From contig OZ024890.1 of NCBI GenBank assembly GCA_964017195.1, positions 50,273,593-50,337,592 on the forward strand: 64,000 nucleotides of DNA, in the 5' to 3' direction. Each line of letters opens with the position of its first letter. Position 1 is the stretch's first letter. Shown here one piece after another: positions 45,606 to 56,300 of this stretch. This stretch comes from Siderastrea radians. Lineage: Eukaryota > Cnidaria > Anthozoa > Scleractinia > Rhizangiidae. The notes beneath the pieces were generated by a model. It was given only the letters and a program-made list of their open reading frames with translations. It was not told the DNA's origin and made no database searches. The translations under genes were made by a program, and so were the position numbers.

Positions 45606-48600
45606 TCAATCACGGCAGAGATTTCTCGATTCTTCTAATAAACAAAGTTTCTGAATGGGTCGCACCAATGACGTCGACGCCCCTGTCTTGACTTCCACAG
45701 TTCGCACAAGGCCATCTCTTCCAGAGACTACCTTGATGATTCTACCCATGCGCCACCGTCCCCTAGGCAAGCTTTCATCTACAAGCAGCACAAGGTCTCC
45801 CACCTCTGCGTTTCGGCGGGGTCTCTGCCATTTTTGCCTCTCCTGCAATCCTGGGATGTACTCTTTCAACCACCTTTTCCAGAAATGGTCAGCTAAAATC
45901 TGCACCTGTCTCCACTTCTTTCTAACAAAAATATCTTCCTTTACGAAGGATCCAGGCGGCAAGTTGCAGACAGCTCTTTGCAGCAGCAGGTGATTAGGCG
46001 TTAAGGGTTCACAATCGTCCGGATCGTCAGAAGCAGCAGAAAGTGGCCTGGAGTTCAAAATCGACTCCACCTCAGTGAGAACGGTTGCGAACACCTCTTC
46101 ATCTACCAAGCTCTGTCCAAGAAAGGCTGTGCGGGTGCTGCGTATCAGCCTTTCCCAAACCCCACTGGCATGTGAAGCCTTTGGTGCTTGGAAAATCCAC
46201 AGGCATCCCTTCTGGAGCAGTTCGTCGTGGATTCGTTTCTGGTTCCAGTTGTCAATGGCCGCTCTAAGTTCTCCTTCTGCACCAACAAAGTTGCTTCCGT
46301 TGTCAGAATAAATACACTTGGGTGGGCCTCTTCGATTGATAAATCTTCTGAGAACATTAATGAAGCAATCTGATTCCAAGGAAGTAGCCACCTCCAAATG
46401 AACTGCTCTAGAGTTCAAACAGGTAAATATGGCACCCCATCTCTTAACCACCACTCTTCCCCTCTTGACGTTTAACGGGCCAAAGTAGTCGACTCCAGTG
46501 TGAGTAAAGCATGGCTCATAAGCCGTAGTACGAAATTCTGGCAAGGCGGCCATCATTTGCTCCATCCTAGCTGCCCTCTGCTTCTTGCATTTCAGACATG
46601 ATCGCACCACTTGACGCACAGCAGACCTTCCTTTAGGTATCCAAAAACGCTCCCTTAGCTCTGACAATATGTGATCCTGACCGGCATGAGCTAGCTTCTG
46701 GTGGGAGGCTTCAATCAGTAACCGAGTCACATGATGCTTTGGAGGAACGATCATTGGGAACTTGGCTTCCAACGCAATGGGGGCGTCATGAATGCGGCCT
46801 CCACCTCTCACCACACCATTCACTAACACGGGCCGTAGCCTAACGATTCCGCTTGAGCGTTTGACGTTCCCTCGCTTCTCCAAGTCTCCAATCTCCTCTC
46901 CGTAGACTTCGCTTTGCACCAGCTTTACTATGGTAATCGTTGCTTTCTCCAAATCTTCTGTTGTCAGGTACTTGACACTGCTGTTGACGTTGCTGGCTCT
47001 GCGGCACTGCAGGTATGCTTTGAATTTCAACAGCCAGGCTACCTTACGCTGCAGCACTGCCCAGGAAGAGTACCTCACAAGTAATTCGTGCAACTTGTCT
47101 GACGCCGTCAAAGTGAATATGGCCTTCTCATTCTTGACTTCTAAGTCGTCTTCTGGCAGTTGGCCAACGTCAGCCTGTGGCCAATCTTCCTCAGGCTTTG
47201 ACAAAAACGCAGGTCCACTGAACCATCTCCCACTGCTTAAGAGCTGGTGTGCTGAAAGCCCACGAGATGCATCATCTGCTGGGTTGAGAGTTCCCGGACA
47301 GTGTCTCCACTGACTTGGCTGGGATACATCCCTGATCTCAGAAACCCGGTTCGCAAAGTAAGTCTTGAATCTGCGAGACTCATTGTTAATGTATTGCAGT
47401 GTGATCTTGGAATCTGTCCAGAAGAATGTTGAAGAAATGTTCAAATCAATCTCCTTTAGGATCATGTCATGGACTCGCACTGCAATTGTAGCAGCCTGCA
47501 GCTCTAGCCTCGGCACAGAAACATACTGGAGAGGAGCCGTACGACTCTTGGCCATGACGAAAGCACATTTCACGGTTCCGTCCTCTGCTTCCTTTCTCAA
47601 ATAAGAGACAGTTCCGTAACCAAATTCGGATGCATCACTGAAATGGTGCAGCTGAAATGATGCATCGGTGGAGCAGCCACCAGGAAAATAACAACGAGGG
47701 ACATTAACATGATTAAGGAGCACCAATTCTTCCTTCCATTTCTTCCAGCCTTTCAGCAAGTCTTCCGGTAACTTCTCATCCCAGTGGAGCTTCAACTGCC
47801 AAGTCTTCTGCATCACTCTTTTAGCTGGCAGCAGGACTGGTCCAATCATGCCGAGTGGATCAAATGTGGAGCTTATCGTTGACAAACATCCTCGCCTTGT
47901 GTCATCATTCAACTGTTTTGGCGACAGCGATACCTTTACTCCAAATGTATCGGTTTCAGTGTCCCACTGCAGCCCAAGTGCTCGTTCAATTGGAAGCTTA
48001 TCCAAGTCAAGATTCTTGATGGTTCTTTCTCCTTCTGGGATGGCAGCTAATACCTCCTTGGCATTGGAAACAAATTTGGTTAGGCGACAGTTCCCTTTCT
48101 TCAACAACTGTATTAACTGCAGTGATGACTTAATTGCTCGTTCAGTGGTAGGTACAGAAAACAAGCAGTCATCCACATAGAAATTCTTGGATACAATGTC
48201 ACAGACTTCCTTGCTAAAGTCAGTTCTGTTATCAGTAGCTGTCCGCTGTAAAGCGTAAGCCGCAATACATGGGGAATCTGCCTTTCCAAACAAATGCACG
48301 GTCATCCTATGATCACTTGGTGGCTTGTCCATGCTTTCATTCCACCATAAGAACCGTAAGGCATCAGCATCCTCCTCTGTGCAAGCTACTCTGTGAAACA
48401 TACTCTCAATGTCAGAAGCTACAGCTACCTCATCCTTCCTAAATCGGGACAGCACTCCAATGAGGGAATTGTTTAGCTGCGGACCTTGCAGCAGTTCTTT
48501 ATTAAGTGAGGTTCCGCCAAACTCTGCGGCCGCATCATACACCACTCGGACTTTAGCTTTGTTTGGGTTAATCACACCGTGGTGGGGAAGATACCATGTG

Positions 48601-51600
48601 CGGTTACTGGTGGAAGCTGCTTCTTCTTCAGACAACTTGACAGCATACCCTTTGTCAACATAGTCGTTCATCACTGCTCTGTATTGCTCAGTAAACTCTG
48701 GATCCCTATCGAACCGTTTCTTTAACTGCTTCAATCTCTTCTCAGCTAAGGACCGGTTGTTTGGCAGATGGGTGTCATTGTTTCGCCACAAGACGCCAAC
48801 TTCATACCTTCCATTCTTCAGCCTGGTCGTCCCCTCCAATACTTCTAGGGCTCTGTTGTCTTCAATGCTGTTGGCGCTGTCACTAGCGTTTCCAAATCCG
48901 TACGACTCAGAAGCCCAGAACCTTTCTACTTGCTGGTGGAGTTCCATGGCTGGCTCGTTCTCAGCCCAATCAAATTCGAAGACAGATAGTGCAACTGGCT
49001 TGCTGTTATCTTCCCTTTTGTTTGTTGGCCCAGCCACACACCATCCAAATGGGGTCTTCGTTGCATGTGGTTGACTCTGAGGATTGTCTCCCCAGCAGTA
49101 GTCCAATACTATGTGCGCCTGTGGCACGTCTTGACCGATGAGGACTGAGACTTCATTCATATCCACAGGGACATTTGGGAACTCCAAATCTTTAAGGTGG
49201 GGCCACTCTGACAGATCCAAATGGTCTGGGGAGTACTGGTCTGATACATTTAAGCTCTCCATTGCTAAAGCATGACAGACTGGAAAACATGGTCCATCTT
49301 GACCAGTTGGACGGACCAGGAATTTAACTCTGGCTAATTCACAGTCATGGTTTTTCTGTGTCACAGTGTTAATGCTCACTTTCTCAGGAGTTCCTTGAAG
49401 TTGCAGTCTTTTAGCAAGGGACGAAGTGATCAAGGAACTAACAGCAGCTGTGTCTAGCAGACCATATGTGCTAACAACGGCTCCATTCTCAGCAACAACA
49501 CACAGTGGCACAACCTTCAGCAGCACAAAACTTCGTTTTGAATCCTCCATAGTTGCATTGTTTACAGTGAGGTCCGTCCTTGCTGGAGCGCTCTGATCGA
49601 CATTCCTTTCATTGTCACCGAGTTCAGACGGTGTCACCCCAGGTACGAGTAACAGCGAATGGTGACTTAAGGGGTGAGCACAGTCTTTCTCCATACAACC
49701 TTTCTTTTCTGGGCACCTCCTTCTCACATGAGAAGTGGATAAACATCGGTAACACAATGCATTAAATCTCGCGAATCGTCGCCGCCAACTCAAATTCTTT
49801 GTGGGAAAGACCGAACAGCTCGAAATTCTATGCTTTCCCTTGCAAACCTTGCAAGTTTCACCTTGGCTAGGACCACTTCTAACACTTTGACCTTCTTTCG
49901 CAGGCAAGACCTCACCCTTCCCTTGGTTAGCACCAGCATCCTCTGTAAGGACCTCCGTTGCCATGGTGGTAATTGGTGCCCCATCGGCTGGTTTCGACCT
50001 GAAGGGCGGTTTCTTGAATCTGTTACCACTGCTAACTCTTGTTGTTGGGTTATTTGATCTTCCATACAGAGGGTCATTCTCGGTCTGTGACTCTCCAGTG
50101 ATGAATGCAGATAGCTCTTTCAGTGTTGGCTCCTTGCCACCTGTCCTTTCACGGTACAACTTCACTGACTTTCTCCACTTGGCCTGCAAAGGGTCTGGTA
50201 GACGATCAAAGATTTGCCGCAAATTGGTAGTACAGTCAAGTTCATTTGATTGCAGTTCAATCATTGCCCAGCAACAGTTCTGAAGCTTATCAGAAAGAGC
50301 TAGACGGGCTGCACTGTCACCATTTCTAATTATTGGACCACCAACAACAGAAGACTTCAGCGCTTCTACGATCATAGCATTTTGTCCAAATCTCTGTTTC
50401 AGCACCTGTAGAGCCAGTTGACAGCCATTCGGGAGCCCCTGATAGTTCTCAATGACTTCTTTCGCCTTCCCAGTTGTGTAAGTCATCAAATAGTTCATTT
50501 TCTCACTATCAGTCAGTGAAGCTCTAGTCTCTACTTGATCTCTGAAATTAGCTCTAAACCGTAGGTACCGGGCAGGATCGCCATCAAAGGGAGTAATTGC
50601 AGGTGGTGGCTGCGTCATTCTGAGCTCCATTTTTTCCCAGAGGTCTGCTGGAGGTTTGCGGTTGGCTTTTGCAGCAGTGCTAGTCTCTCCTTCAGCAGTA
50701 TCTGGGTTCACTGTACCTCCACTGCTATTGACAATCCATTCCTGCAAGGGAGTGGTTGGCAAGGTGAATTTTGGAGCTTTGGGATTTACAGCATTTTTCA
50801 ACCGTTTCGTAGCTAAATCAGTTGACTGCTTCAACTCTACATTCAGTGATCTGGGACTGCTGAGTTGCCTTTCCTTGAGCAGTGTTTCTTGAGGGTTTAA
50901 TTCTTGTGACTGTCTCTTTGGCTCGGGCCAGTTATATGCTGCGTCATCATTGTCAGGATCATCAGAGCCCAAATACTGCTCTTCGTCTTCCTTAATCGCA
51001 TCTTCATACACTTTGCTGATAGCAGCAGCAGCTGCAAATTCTGCTTGTAGCCTCACCCTTTCTGCTTCTTTTCTTGCAGCCTCAATATTGTCAAGTTGTG
51101 CAATCCTTGCTTCTAACTCTGCTTGCTTTGCCTTGGCTTGGAGAGCTCTTGCTCTTGAAGAGGTGGTTGATGCATGTGAAGCTTTAGAGCCCTTCGTTTT
51201 CGCACTCGATTTAGTAGACTTCCTTTCCAATTCACTAATTCGCTGACCAGTATCAATCATCCATTTCTGGACTGTCTCACGAAAGTGCTTTATTTCAGTA
51301 TGCATATTGTCATACACTTGAGAGTCGGATATCTGTTCTTCTTCAGTTAGAAGTTCTTGTATCTCTTCGTGAAGATCACCAAACTGTTTAAAACATTCGT
51401 TTAATTTCACAGATTCCTCACCGACTAGCTCCAAGTTTTTATCAAGTCCCATAAGTGTTTCAATGTTAGCAATCTGCGACTGTATTTCTCTTTTAAGCTT
51501 GTTTCTATCCTTTCTTCGTTCGGCGAGCCGATAAGCTTTGCCTTTTTCGGTTAGCTTTGGTTGTCTCCTTTCGATAACAGTCCGGTCCAACTCCAAGTTT

Positions 51601-51827
51601 CCTTGTCCATTCCAATTTTCCCCTGAACCACGTGCATCTTCGCTTATCGCAGAATCCATCGCTCCGTTCGCTCTTGTAGCATAGCCCGACTCCATGCCAT
51701 CGGCTTCTATCATTGTGGAATAACCCTGAGGCTCACGCATCGCCATTTCATCCGGAGTTTCCGCGTACTTATGTGCCGTGGTTCGGCCATCCTCGCTTGC
51801 AAGATCCCACACCGACATCGCAAACAA
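45606..51827 (-). CDS. BEL/Pao Gag-Pol polyprotein, intact (2073 aa)
   Basis: One open frame, in order: a helical Gag start with coiled-coil segments (about 90-280); the DUF1759-like Gag region (PFDGDPARYLRFRANF, about 410-600); two CCHC-type clusters (CKVCKGKHRISSC near 660 and CYRCLSTSHVRRRC near 700); retroviral-type aspartic protease (LLDTAAVSSLI near 792); reverse transcriptase with FYVDD near 1217; RNase H with SDASEFGYG near 1399 and WTDSKIT; integrase with H-x4-H/C-x2-C zinc finger (about 1705-1740) and D, D, E in GVDYFGPL, YSDNGSNFVG and GVWERL; and the C-terminal DUF5641-like domain (WRQVQILADHFWKRWLKEY). The protease motif DTAA departs from the usual D(T/S)G and may affect activity. 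The first Met at 51827 is the longest choice. Confidence 0.93.
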   Translation of the reverse strand: MFAMSVWDLASEDGRTTAHKYAETPDEMAMREPQGYSTMIEADGMESGYATRANGAMDSAISEDARGSGENWNGQGNLELDRTVIERRQPKLTEKGKAYRLAERRKDRNKLKREIQSQIANIETLMGLDKNLELVGEESVKLNECFKQFGDLHEEIQELLTEEEQISDSQVYDNMHTEIKHFRETVQKWMIDTGQRISELERKSTKSSAKTKGSKASHASTTSSRARALQAKAKQAELEARIAQLDNIEAARKEAERVRLQAEFAAAAAISKVYEDAIKEDEEQYLGSDDPDNDDAAYNWPEPKRQSQELNPQETLLKERQLSSPRSLNVELKQSTDLATKRLKNAVNPKAPKFTLPTTPLQEWIVNSSGGTVNPDTAEGETSTAAKANRKPPADLWEKMELRMTQPPPAITPFDGDPARYLRFRANFRDQVETRASLTDSEKMNYLMTYTTGKAKEVIENYQGLPNGCQLALQVLKQRFGQNAMIVEALKSSVVGGPIIRNGDSAARLALSDKLQNCCWAMIELQSNELDCTTNLRQIFDRLPDPLQAKWRKSVKLYRERTGGKEPTLKELSAFITGESQTENDPLYGRSNNPTTRVSSGNRFKKPPFRSKPADGAPITTMATEVLTEDAGANQGKGEVLPAKEGQSVRSGPSQGETCKVCKGKHRISSCSVFPTKNLSWRRRFARFNALCYRCLSTSHVRRRCPEKKGCMEKDCAHPLSHHSLLLVPGVTPSELGDNERNVDQSAPARTDLTVNNATMEDSKRSFVLLKVVPLCVVAENGAVVSTYGLLDTAAVSSLITSSLAKRLQLQGTPEKVSINTVTQKNHDCELARVKFLVRPTGQDGPCFPVCHALAMESLNVSDQYSPDHLDLSEWPHLKDLEFPNVPVDMNEVSVLIGQDVPQAHIVLDYCWGDNPQSQPHATKTPFGWCVAGPTNKREDNSKPVALSVFEFDWAENEPAMELHQQVERFWASESYGFGNASDSANSIEDNRALEVLEGTTRLKNGRYEVGVLWRNNDTHLPNNRSLAEKRLKQLKKRFDRDPEFTEQYRAVMNDYVDKGYAVKLSEEEAASTSNRTWYLPHHGVINPNKAKVRVVYDAAAEFGGTSLNKELLQGPQLNNSLIGVLSRFRKDEVAVASDIESMFHRVACTEEDADALRFLWWNESMDKPPSDHRMTVHLFGKADSPCIAAYALQRTATDNRTDFSKEVCDIVSKNFYVDDCLFSVPTTERAIKSSLQLIQLLKKGNCRLTKFVSNAKEVLAAIPEGERTIKNLDLDKLPIERALGLQWDTETDTFGVKVSLSPKQLNDDTRRGCLSTISSTFDPLGMIGPVLLPAKRVMQKTWQLKLHWDEKLPEDLLKGWKKWKEELVLLNHVNVPRCYFPGGCSTDASFQLHHFSDASEFGYGTVSYLRKEAEDGTVKCAFVMAKSRTAPLQYVSVPRLELQAATIAVRVHDMILKEIDLNISSTFFWTDSKITLQYINNESRRFKTYFANRVSEIRDVSQPSQWRHCPGTLNPADDASRGLSAHQLLSSGRWFSGPAFLSKPEEDWPQADVGQLPEDDLEVKNEKAIFTLTASDKLHELLVRYSSWAVLQRKVAWLLKFKAYLQCRRASNVNSSVKYLTTEDLEKATITIVKLVQSEVYGEEIGDLEKRGNVKRSSGIVRLRPVLVNGVVRGGGRIHDAPIALEAKFPMIVPPKHHVTRLLIEASHQKLAHAGQDHILSELRERFWIPKGRSAVRQVVRSCLKCKKQRAARMEQMMAALPEFRTTAYEPCFTHTGVDYFGPLNVKRGRVVVKRWGAIFTCLNSRAVHLEVATSLESDCFINVLRRFINRRGPPKCIYSDNGSNFVGAEGELRAAIDNWNQKRIHDELLQKGCLWIFQAPKASHASGVWERLIRSTRTAFLGQSLVDEEVFATVLTEVESILNSRPLSAASDDPDDCEPLTPNHLLLQRAVCNLPPGSFVKEDIFVRKKWRQVQILADHFWKRWLKEYIPGLQERQKWQRPRRNAEVGDLVLLVDESLPRGRWRMGRIIKVVSGRDGLVRTVEVKTGASTSLVRPIQKLCLLEESRNLCRD

Positions 51828-52034
51828 TCAAATTCAAAGTTGCAGTTTCGAAACAGAAATCCTTTGTCACCAATAATAAAGGACTCGAAGCCGCTACTTG
51901 ACACCAAATATTATTTGCGAACAGATGCTGGCACCCAAAACAATTACAAAGCGAAGCGAAGCGAAGGTCGAAGAACAACGATTCCAAGTCAAAGCGATTC
52001 CAAACAGCTTGCTAACTCGGCAATTCGAAGTAAC

Positions 52035-52701
52035 TGTAAGGGCCAAATCCCTCGGTTTGTTCAGGGGCATCCAACGAGAATATAGTTCAAAACCACTTAA
52101 CTTAGCATTATTGAACGTATTTTAGTATTTAAATGGTAGATATAGGCGTATTTTTATCCCCTAAAAACTTTTCATCTGTTCGGATTTCTTAGCTGAAAGT
52201 CTAGTGATCCGAAAATTATAGGGATCAAAACTTACCTTTTCGAAAATTTTAGCCAGAAAAAGGCTCCCGAAAATTCTAGGTGACCTTTTAAGGGTAGAAA
52301 TCCGTTAAAAAATGGGCAATAATACCATATTTTAGATGTTCGAAAATCCTAGAAGAGGCAGGCAAGCAAGAAATTTTACAACAAATGTTCCGAAAATTCT
52401 AGATCTCAAATCGTCTTCCGAACAGATATTTTCCCGAAAATTGTCGTTGGGTGCCCCTGTTTGTTCGACGTACAAGACCAAAATTCACTCTAGTTTACTG
52501 ACTCTCGTTTACTCACTCCTCCAGATCATCAACAAGTCATAAGTGTCGTTACAAGTGTCGTTACTTCGAGTGAAACGCCGATACTAACAGCATAAATAAC
52601 TACGACTACGCCATAACATGCACGATATTACGACAAGCACAACAACAGGGTCATGTGACCCCAAATGGCGGGAAAAACAGAAAACAGGGAACCCAGCAAC
52701 A
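52035..52701 (-). repeat. BEL 5' LTR interrupted by a MITE
   Basis: The LTR is 52035-52062 plus 52467-52701, joined in sequence to match 45158-45420. The insertion duplicated GTTTGTTC. The plus-strand bases left of 52035 (GAATTCGAAGTAAC) would be the primer-binding site; I cannot name the tRNA. Confidence 0.88.
52063..52458. mobile_element. hAT-like MITE inside BEL LTR (396 bp)
   Basis: The termini AGGGGCATCCAACGA and TCGTTGGGTGCCCCT are inverted with one mismatch. The 8-bp duplication GTTTGTTC (52055-52062, 52459-52466) is exact. Internal CCGAAAATTCTAG repeats (at least five) are probable subterminal binding sites. It inserted after BEL. Confidence 0.9.
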
Positions 52702-52748
52702 ATGATTGCTGACGTTTTTGTTCCTAATGGCTGGAACTGATCCTGGTT

Positions 52749-52994
52749 TTAAATATTTCCTTGTACCTTTCTTATAAAATGCTTGAGTAAAACATTGAGC
52801 CGTAAAAATGCACAAAGCAAACAGTGTCCAACAGGATTGAAGTCCTTCCGGTCAGCCACGCAAACGAAGCTTTTCCGCTTAAAATAAACGTACCCACTCG
52901 TCGGTGAACTGTGAATGGAAATTTCCGATTCATCGATGCTTTCTTTGCCGTAATCTTCAACAACAGAGCGCCGACCACGCATTCTGCAGCTCAA
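52749..52994 (-). CDS. Small unidentified ORF, divergent from SAM-domain gene
   Basis: An 81-codon minus-strand frame begins in GC-balanced sequence 395 bp from the divergent gene start at 53389. It shows no domain I recognise; GYVYFKRKSFVCVADRKDF is the least random-looking part. It could be a first exon transcribed from a shared divergent promoter, with later exons separated by the BEL insertion, or simply chance. Confidence 0.2.
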   Translation of the reverse strand: MSCRMRGRRSVVEDYGKESIDESEISIHSSPTSGYVYFKRKSFVCVADRKDFNPVGHCLLCAFLRLNVLLKHFIRKVQGNI

Positions 52995-53079
52995 AATCGA
53001 AGAAATGAATCTTGCGAACCCTCACACCTCTCCGAATGCATAAGAAAGTAGCCACGTTTGTTTTGTTGCGTTGAGACTT

Positions 53080-53388
53080 CTACATCACTTCCTCTCTCGG
53101 CCATCTCGGCCCAACTCGTCCCGGTCTTTTTTGAATTGAGTAATGGCGGCAAGCCGAATTCGAAAATAACAGTTAAAATAATTGGACTTCCCGTACGAAT
53201 TTCGACTTAAAACTTTGCACGGTGAGTAATATGCACTTCTATTTTCGAAATATCGAGAGAACAAAAAAATCATATTTTTGATCATAGTAGCACTTTAAGA
53301 GAATACCGGCACTAAGCATGTATAAGCTTAACAACCTTAGTACCTGAATATAAATTTGTTTGTTGCATTAAATCAGCTTTAGATAATC
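53080..53388 (+). promoter_or_regulatory. Probable promoter/5' leader of the SAM-domain gene
   Basis: A CpG-richer patch (53090-53165, including ATGGCGGC and CTCGTCCCGG) precedes the start codon by 250 bp in otherwise AT-rich sequence. GCACG|GTGAGT at about 53217-53226 is a possible splice donor of an untranslated first exon. No TATA box is evident. Confidence 0.4.
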
Positions 53389-56300
53389 ATGGATGCAGAG
53401 TTAGAGAGTTTCCTTTTACAGTCTGCAGTTAAGGAAGAGTCGATTGATAAGCTTATACAAGATGAGGTGAGTTTGAGACAATTGGCATAACTAAAAGCCA
53501 AGTGTTTGTCGAAACGGGAAGAAAATCTCTGAAAAAGAAAGTTTTTTTGAATCTGAAGTGACGATGAAATCAACCTTTCAAGTTTCAACTAAAAATGCTA
53601 TCCTCTGACATATTCACATTTTCTGGCTGGGAAGGAAACATGGCTTTTTGTTCCCATAATTAATGAAGGAGAAGTAATCAAAGGAGGGAAGTTGAGAGAT
53701 TCTAATGCTGCTCGACTTGTTTCTTGCTCCAGTTTGCTGTGCAGGAATTTTTTTTAAAGATGCAAGAATCTAAATATATTGTTTGTTGCTGAATTTCAAC
53801 AAAAAGCCCTGGCCAAACAGGGGTACAAGTTAATGCAAGTTTGGAAATGCAGACTTGCTAACTCAAACTCATAAGCAGATGCAAGTTGCAAAAAAACCGT
53901 TTCAGCACAGACTTGCATGCTTGCCCGTACCAAGGAAAACGATAGTTTTGCGCTGAGATCGATCGAATCGAACAGAACTTGAACAGTTCTGATAACTTGC
54001 ATTTTGTTTGACTAAGGCCTTGGTAATGTTCAGCACCTTTTTTATTGTGCCTTGCAGCTTACTACTGTGGATGATTTAGTTGATGCCAGCGATGAACTTC
54101 TTAAAAGCTGTGGTATCAGTGCAGGCCAAGTCCTTAAAATAAAGTTGGCAAGTGGACGATTTTTTATGAAATCAAGTGAGGTGAGATTGAAATTAAAAGT
54201 GAAAGGATACCCAAGACTACATAGTGGTTTTGTATGTGTGTTTGGTATCAGTGCAGGCCAAGTCATGAAAATAAAGCCAACAATAATTAAAAGTGAAATG
54301 ATACCCAAGACTAAGTAGTGGTTTTGTATGTGTGTTTGGTATCAGTGCAGGCCAAGTCATGAAAATAAAGCCAACAATAATTGTTGGCTTTATTTTCAGG
54401 ACTTGGCCTTTATTGTTGGCTTTATTTTCATGACTTGGCCTGCACTGATACAATTGTTGTAAAAGCAAGTGAGGTGAGATTGAAATTGTAAATTAAATTG
54501 TACCTTAGTCAACTTAGTGGACATGTGTGTGTGTTTTTATTTTTATCAGTTGCAATAAACTAAGCATAATCCACTTTAAATACAGGGATGTTCCCAGAGG
54601 GAGCAGACATTGAGCTTGTCAACTTCGACTAATTCAGCACCATCAGGAAGCTCATCACATTTGAGTCCTGCATCTGTGCCACCGTCGTCATCACGCCTGT
54701 CACCTTTGAGTTCTCAATCTTCACCAGCTTCATGTTCAGCATCTTCTCTTAGTTCTCAAAATATGCCAACTCCTGTGTTTTCAAAATGTGAGCCCCTATG
54801 TGATAGTGGCTCATCCTGGTTGGTGAATTATCAACTGCCATCTACTGTAAGTAAATATACTTTGATGAATTTTATGTATGTAAATAATATTAAACCCAGC
54901 TAGACTTTACATGCAACCAAAATTTCAAGTTCATCGGTGTGGACATGTTTCTTTTGAGCAAAAAATATGATAACACAATGAATCGAAAGAAGCTGGACAA
55001 AATCCTGTCGACAACTGGCCCAAACGCTGGTGTTCAGCCTCTGTTGATACCCTTACATTATTTTATTTTAGTGGGGAATTAAAACTGTTACTGATGGTTT
55101 ACCTGCAGAGGTCTGATAAGAGCAACTTTATTTTTCAATTTTATGCTGTGAAACCAGACAGGGTCCTAATGGCTGTCCAGTCATCAGCAACAACCAGAAT
55201 TGAACACTTGTAACCAAATCTTATGCCCCATTCACACCAAAGCTTAAACACGTTTAAAAGCTGTTTAATTAAACAAGGTTTAAAATTGTTTTCTTCATAA
55301 AAGTTGTTTGCTGATTTTTTTCTAATGCGTATTTAGTGCAAATGAAAAAACAAGTAAAAGCTTACTTGAATTCTTTGTTTAAAGTAGTCATTCAGCTTTC
55401 TGTTGCTCAATTTCATTTTGTTAAACCTGGTTTAATTAAACATGTTTTGTTGGTGTGGATGGGGCATTAGCTGTTTGTCCACTGCATGTCCATATGTACT
55501 GTTGGCACTCGATTAGCTGAAAACATCAGACGATTCAAGGGCTGAGAGCACAACCAAAATTAATTTTTGCTGTGGTACTCTTGCAACATGAGATGGATGT
55601 GTCACCATCCACTGCTCCCTTTGCACTGTACTTGGCACAAAATCAGAGAAGAAAACTTTGGGCAGCCTATTTTGAATGAACTAAATGCCCGATGCAAAAA
55701 TTGAAGCAGTTTGGAGCCATAAATATGACACTTAAAAGAAGGTTTTGCTCTCTGCCCTTAAATCATCAAAATTGAAGCCATCTTGGCTATTTTGGTAATA
55801 GTTGTCAGAGTAATTGCACAAAGGTTTTTCTCATAATTTTTTGTATTTGTCTCAGTTTTCTCCAGCTGTAACCCAGGCACTTGCTGAGAAAAAGCTAACT
55901 AACGACAGGAGGAACGAGTTCACTAGGGACATCTGTTCAAGCATCAGGGTACACACTATGTTCCCTTTGAAAGCTGAGAGGGAGCAAGTGGCTTTCCTAG
56001 TAATACGCAAATATCCGTTCCTTGCAGATGCTATTGGCACTGGAATTGTAAGTTAGACAAGGATAATGGTTGTATTGATGACACTTGTTGCATTTTTACT
56101 AAATGGATGCATGTTTTTTAGAGCTCAGAGAGGCAAACGTGAGCCATTGATCAAGCATTTGAATAGAGTTTAGGAGAATATTTTTACCCGCTTCAAATCT
56201 TCTTGTACAAAACATACATCTGATGTTATTTACTATGGATAACATGATTCACCATTAGTATTAGTAGTGGTGTTATTCATCAGCAGGTTTATTTGACATG

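Larger units (their letters stand above)
45153..52706 (-). mobile_element. BEL/Pao LTR retrotransposon, complete
   Basis: The element proper is 45158-52701, bounded by a 5-bp duplication ATGAT (45153-45157, 52702-52706). It reads leftward: 5' LTR at 52035-52701, polyprotein 51827-45606, polypurine tract ATGAGGTGGGG just before the 3' LTR at 45420-45158. The two LTRs differ at about 4 of 263 positions apart from a later MITE insertion, and the ORF is unbroken, so the insertion is fairly recent. Confidence 0.93.
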
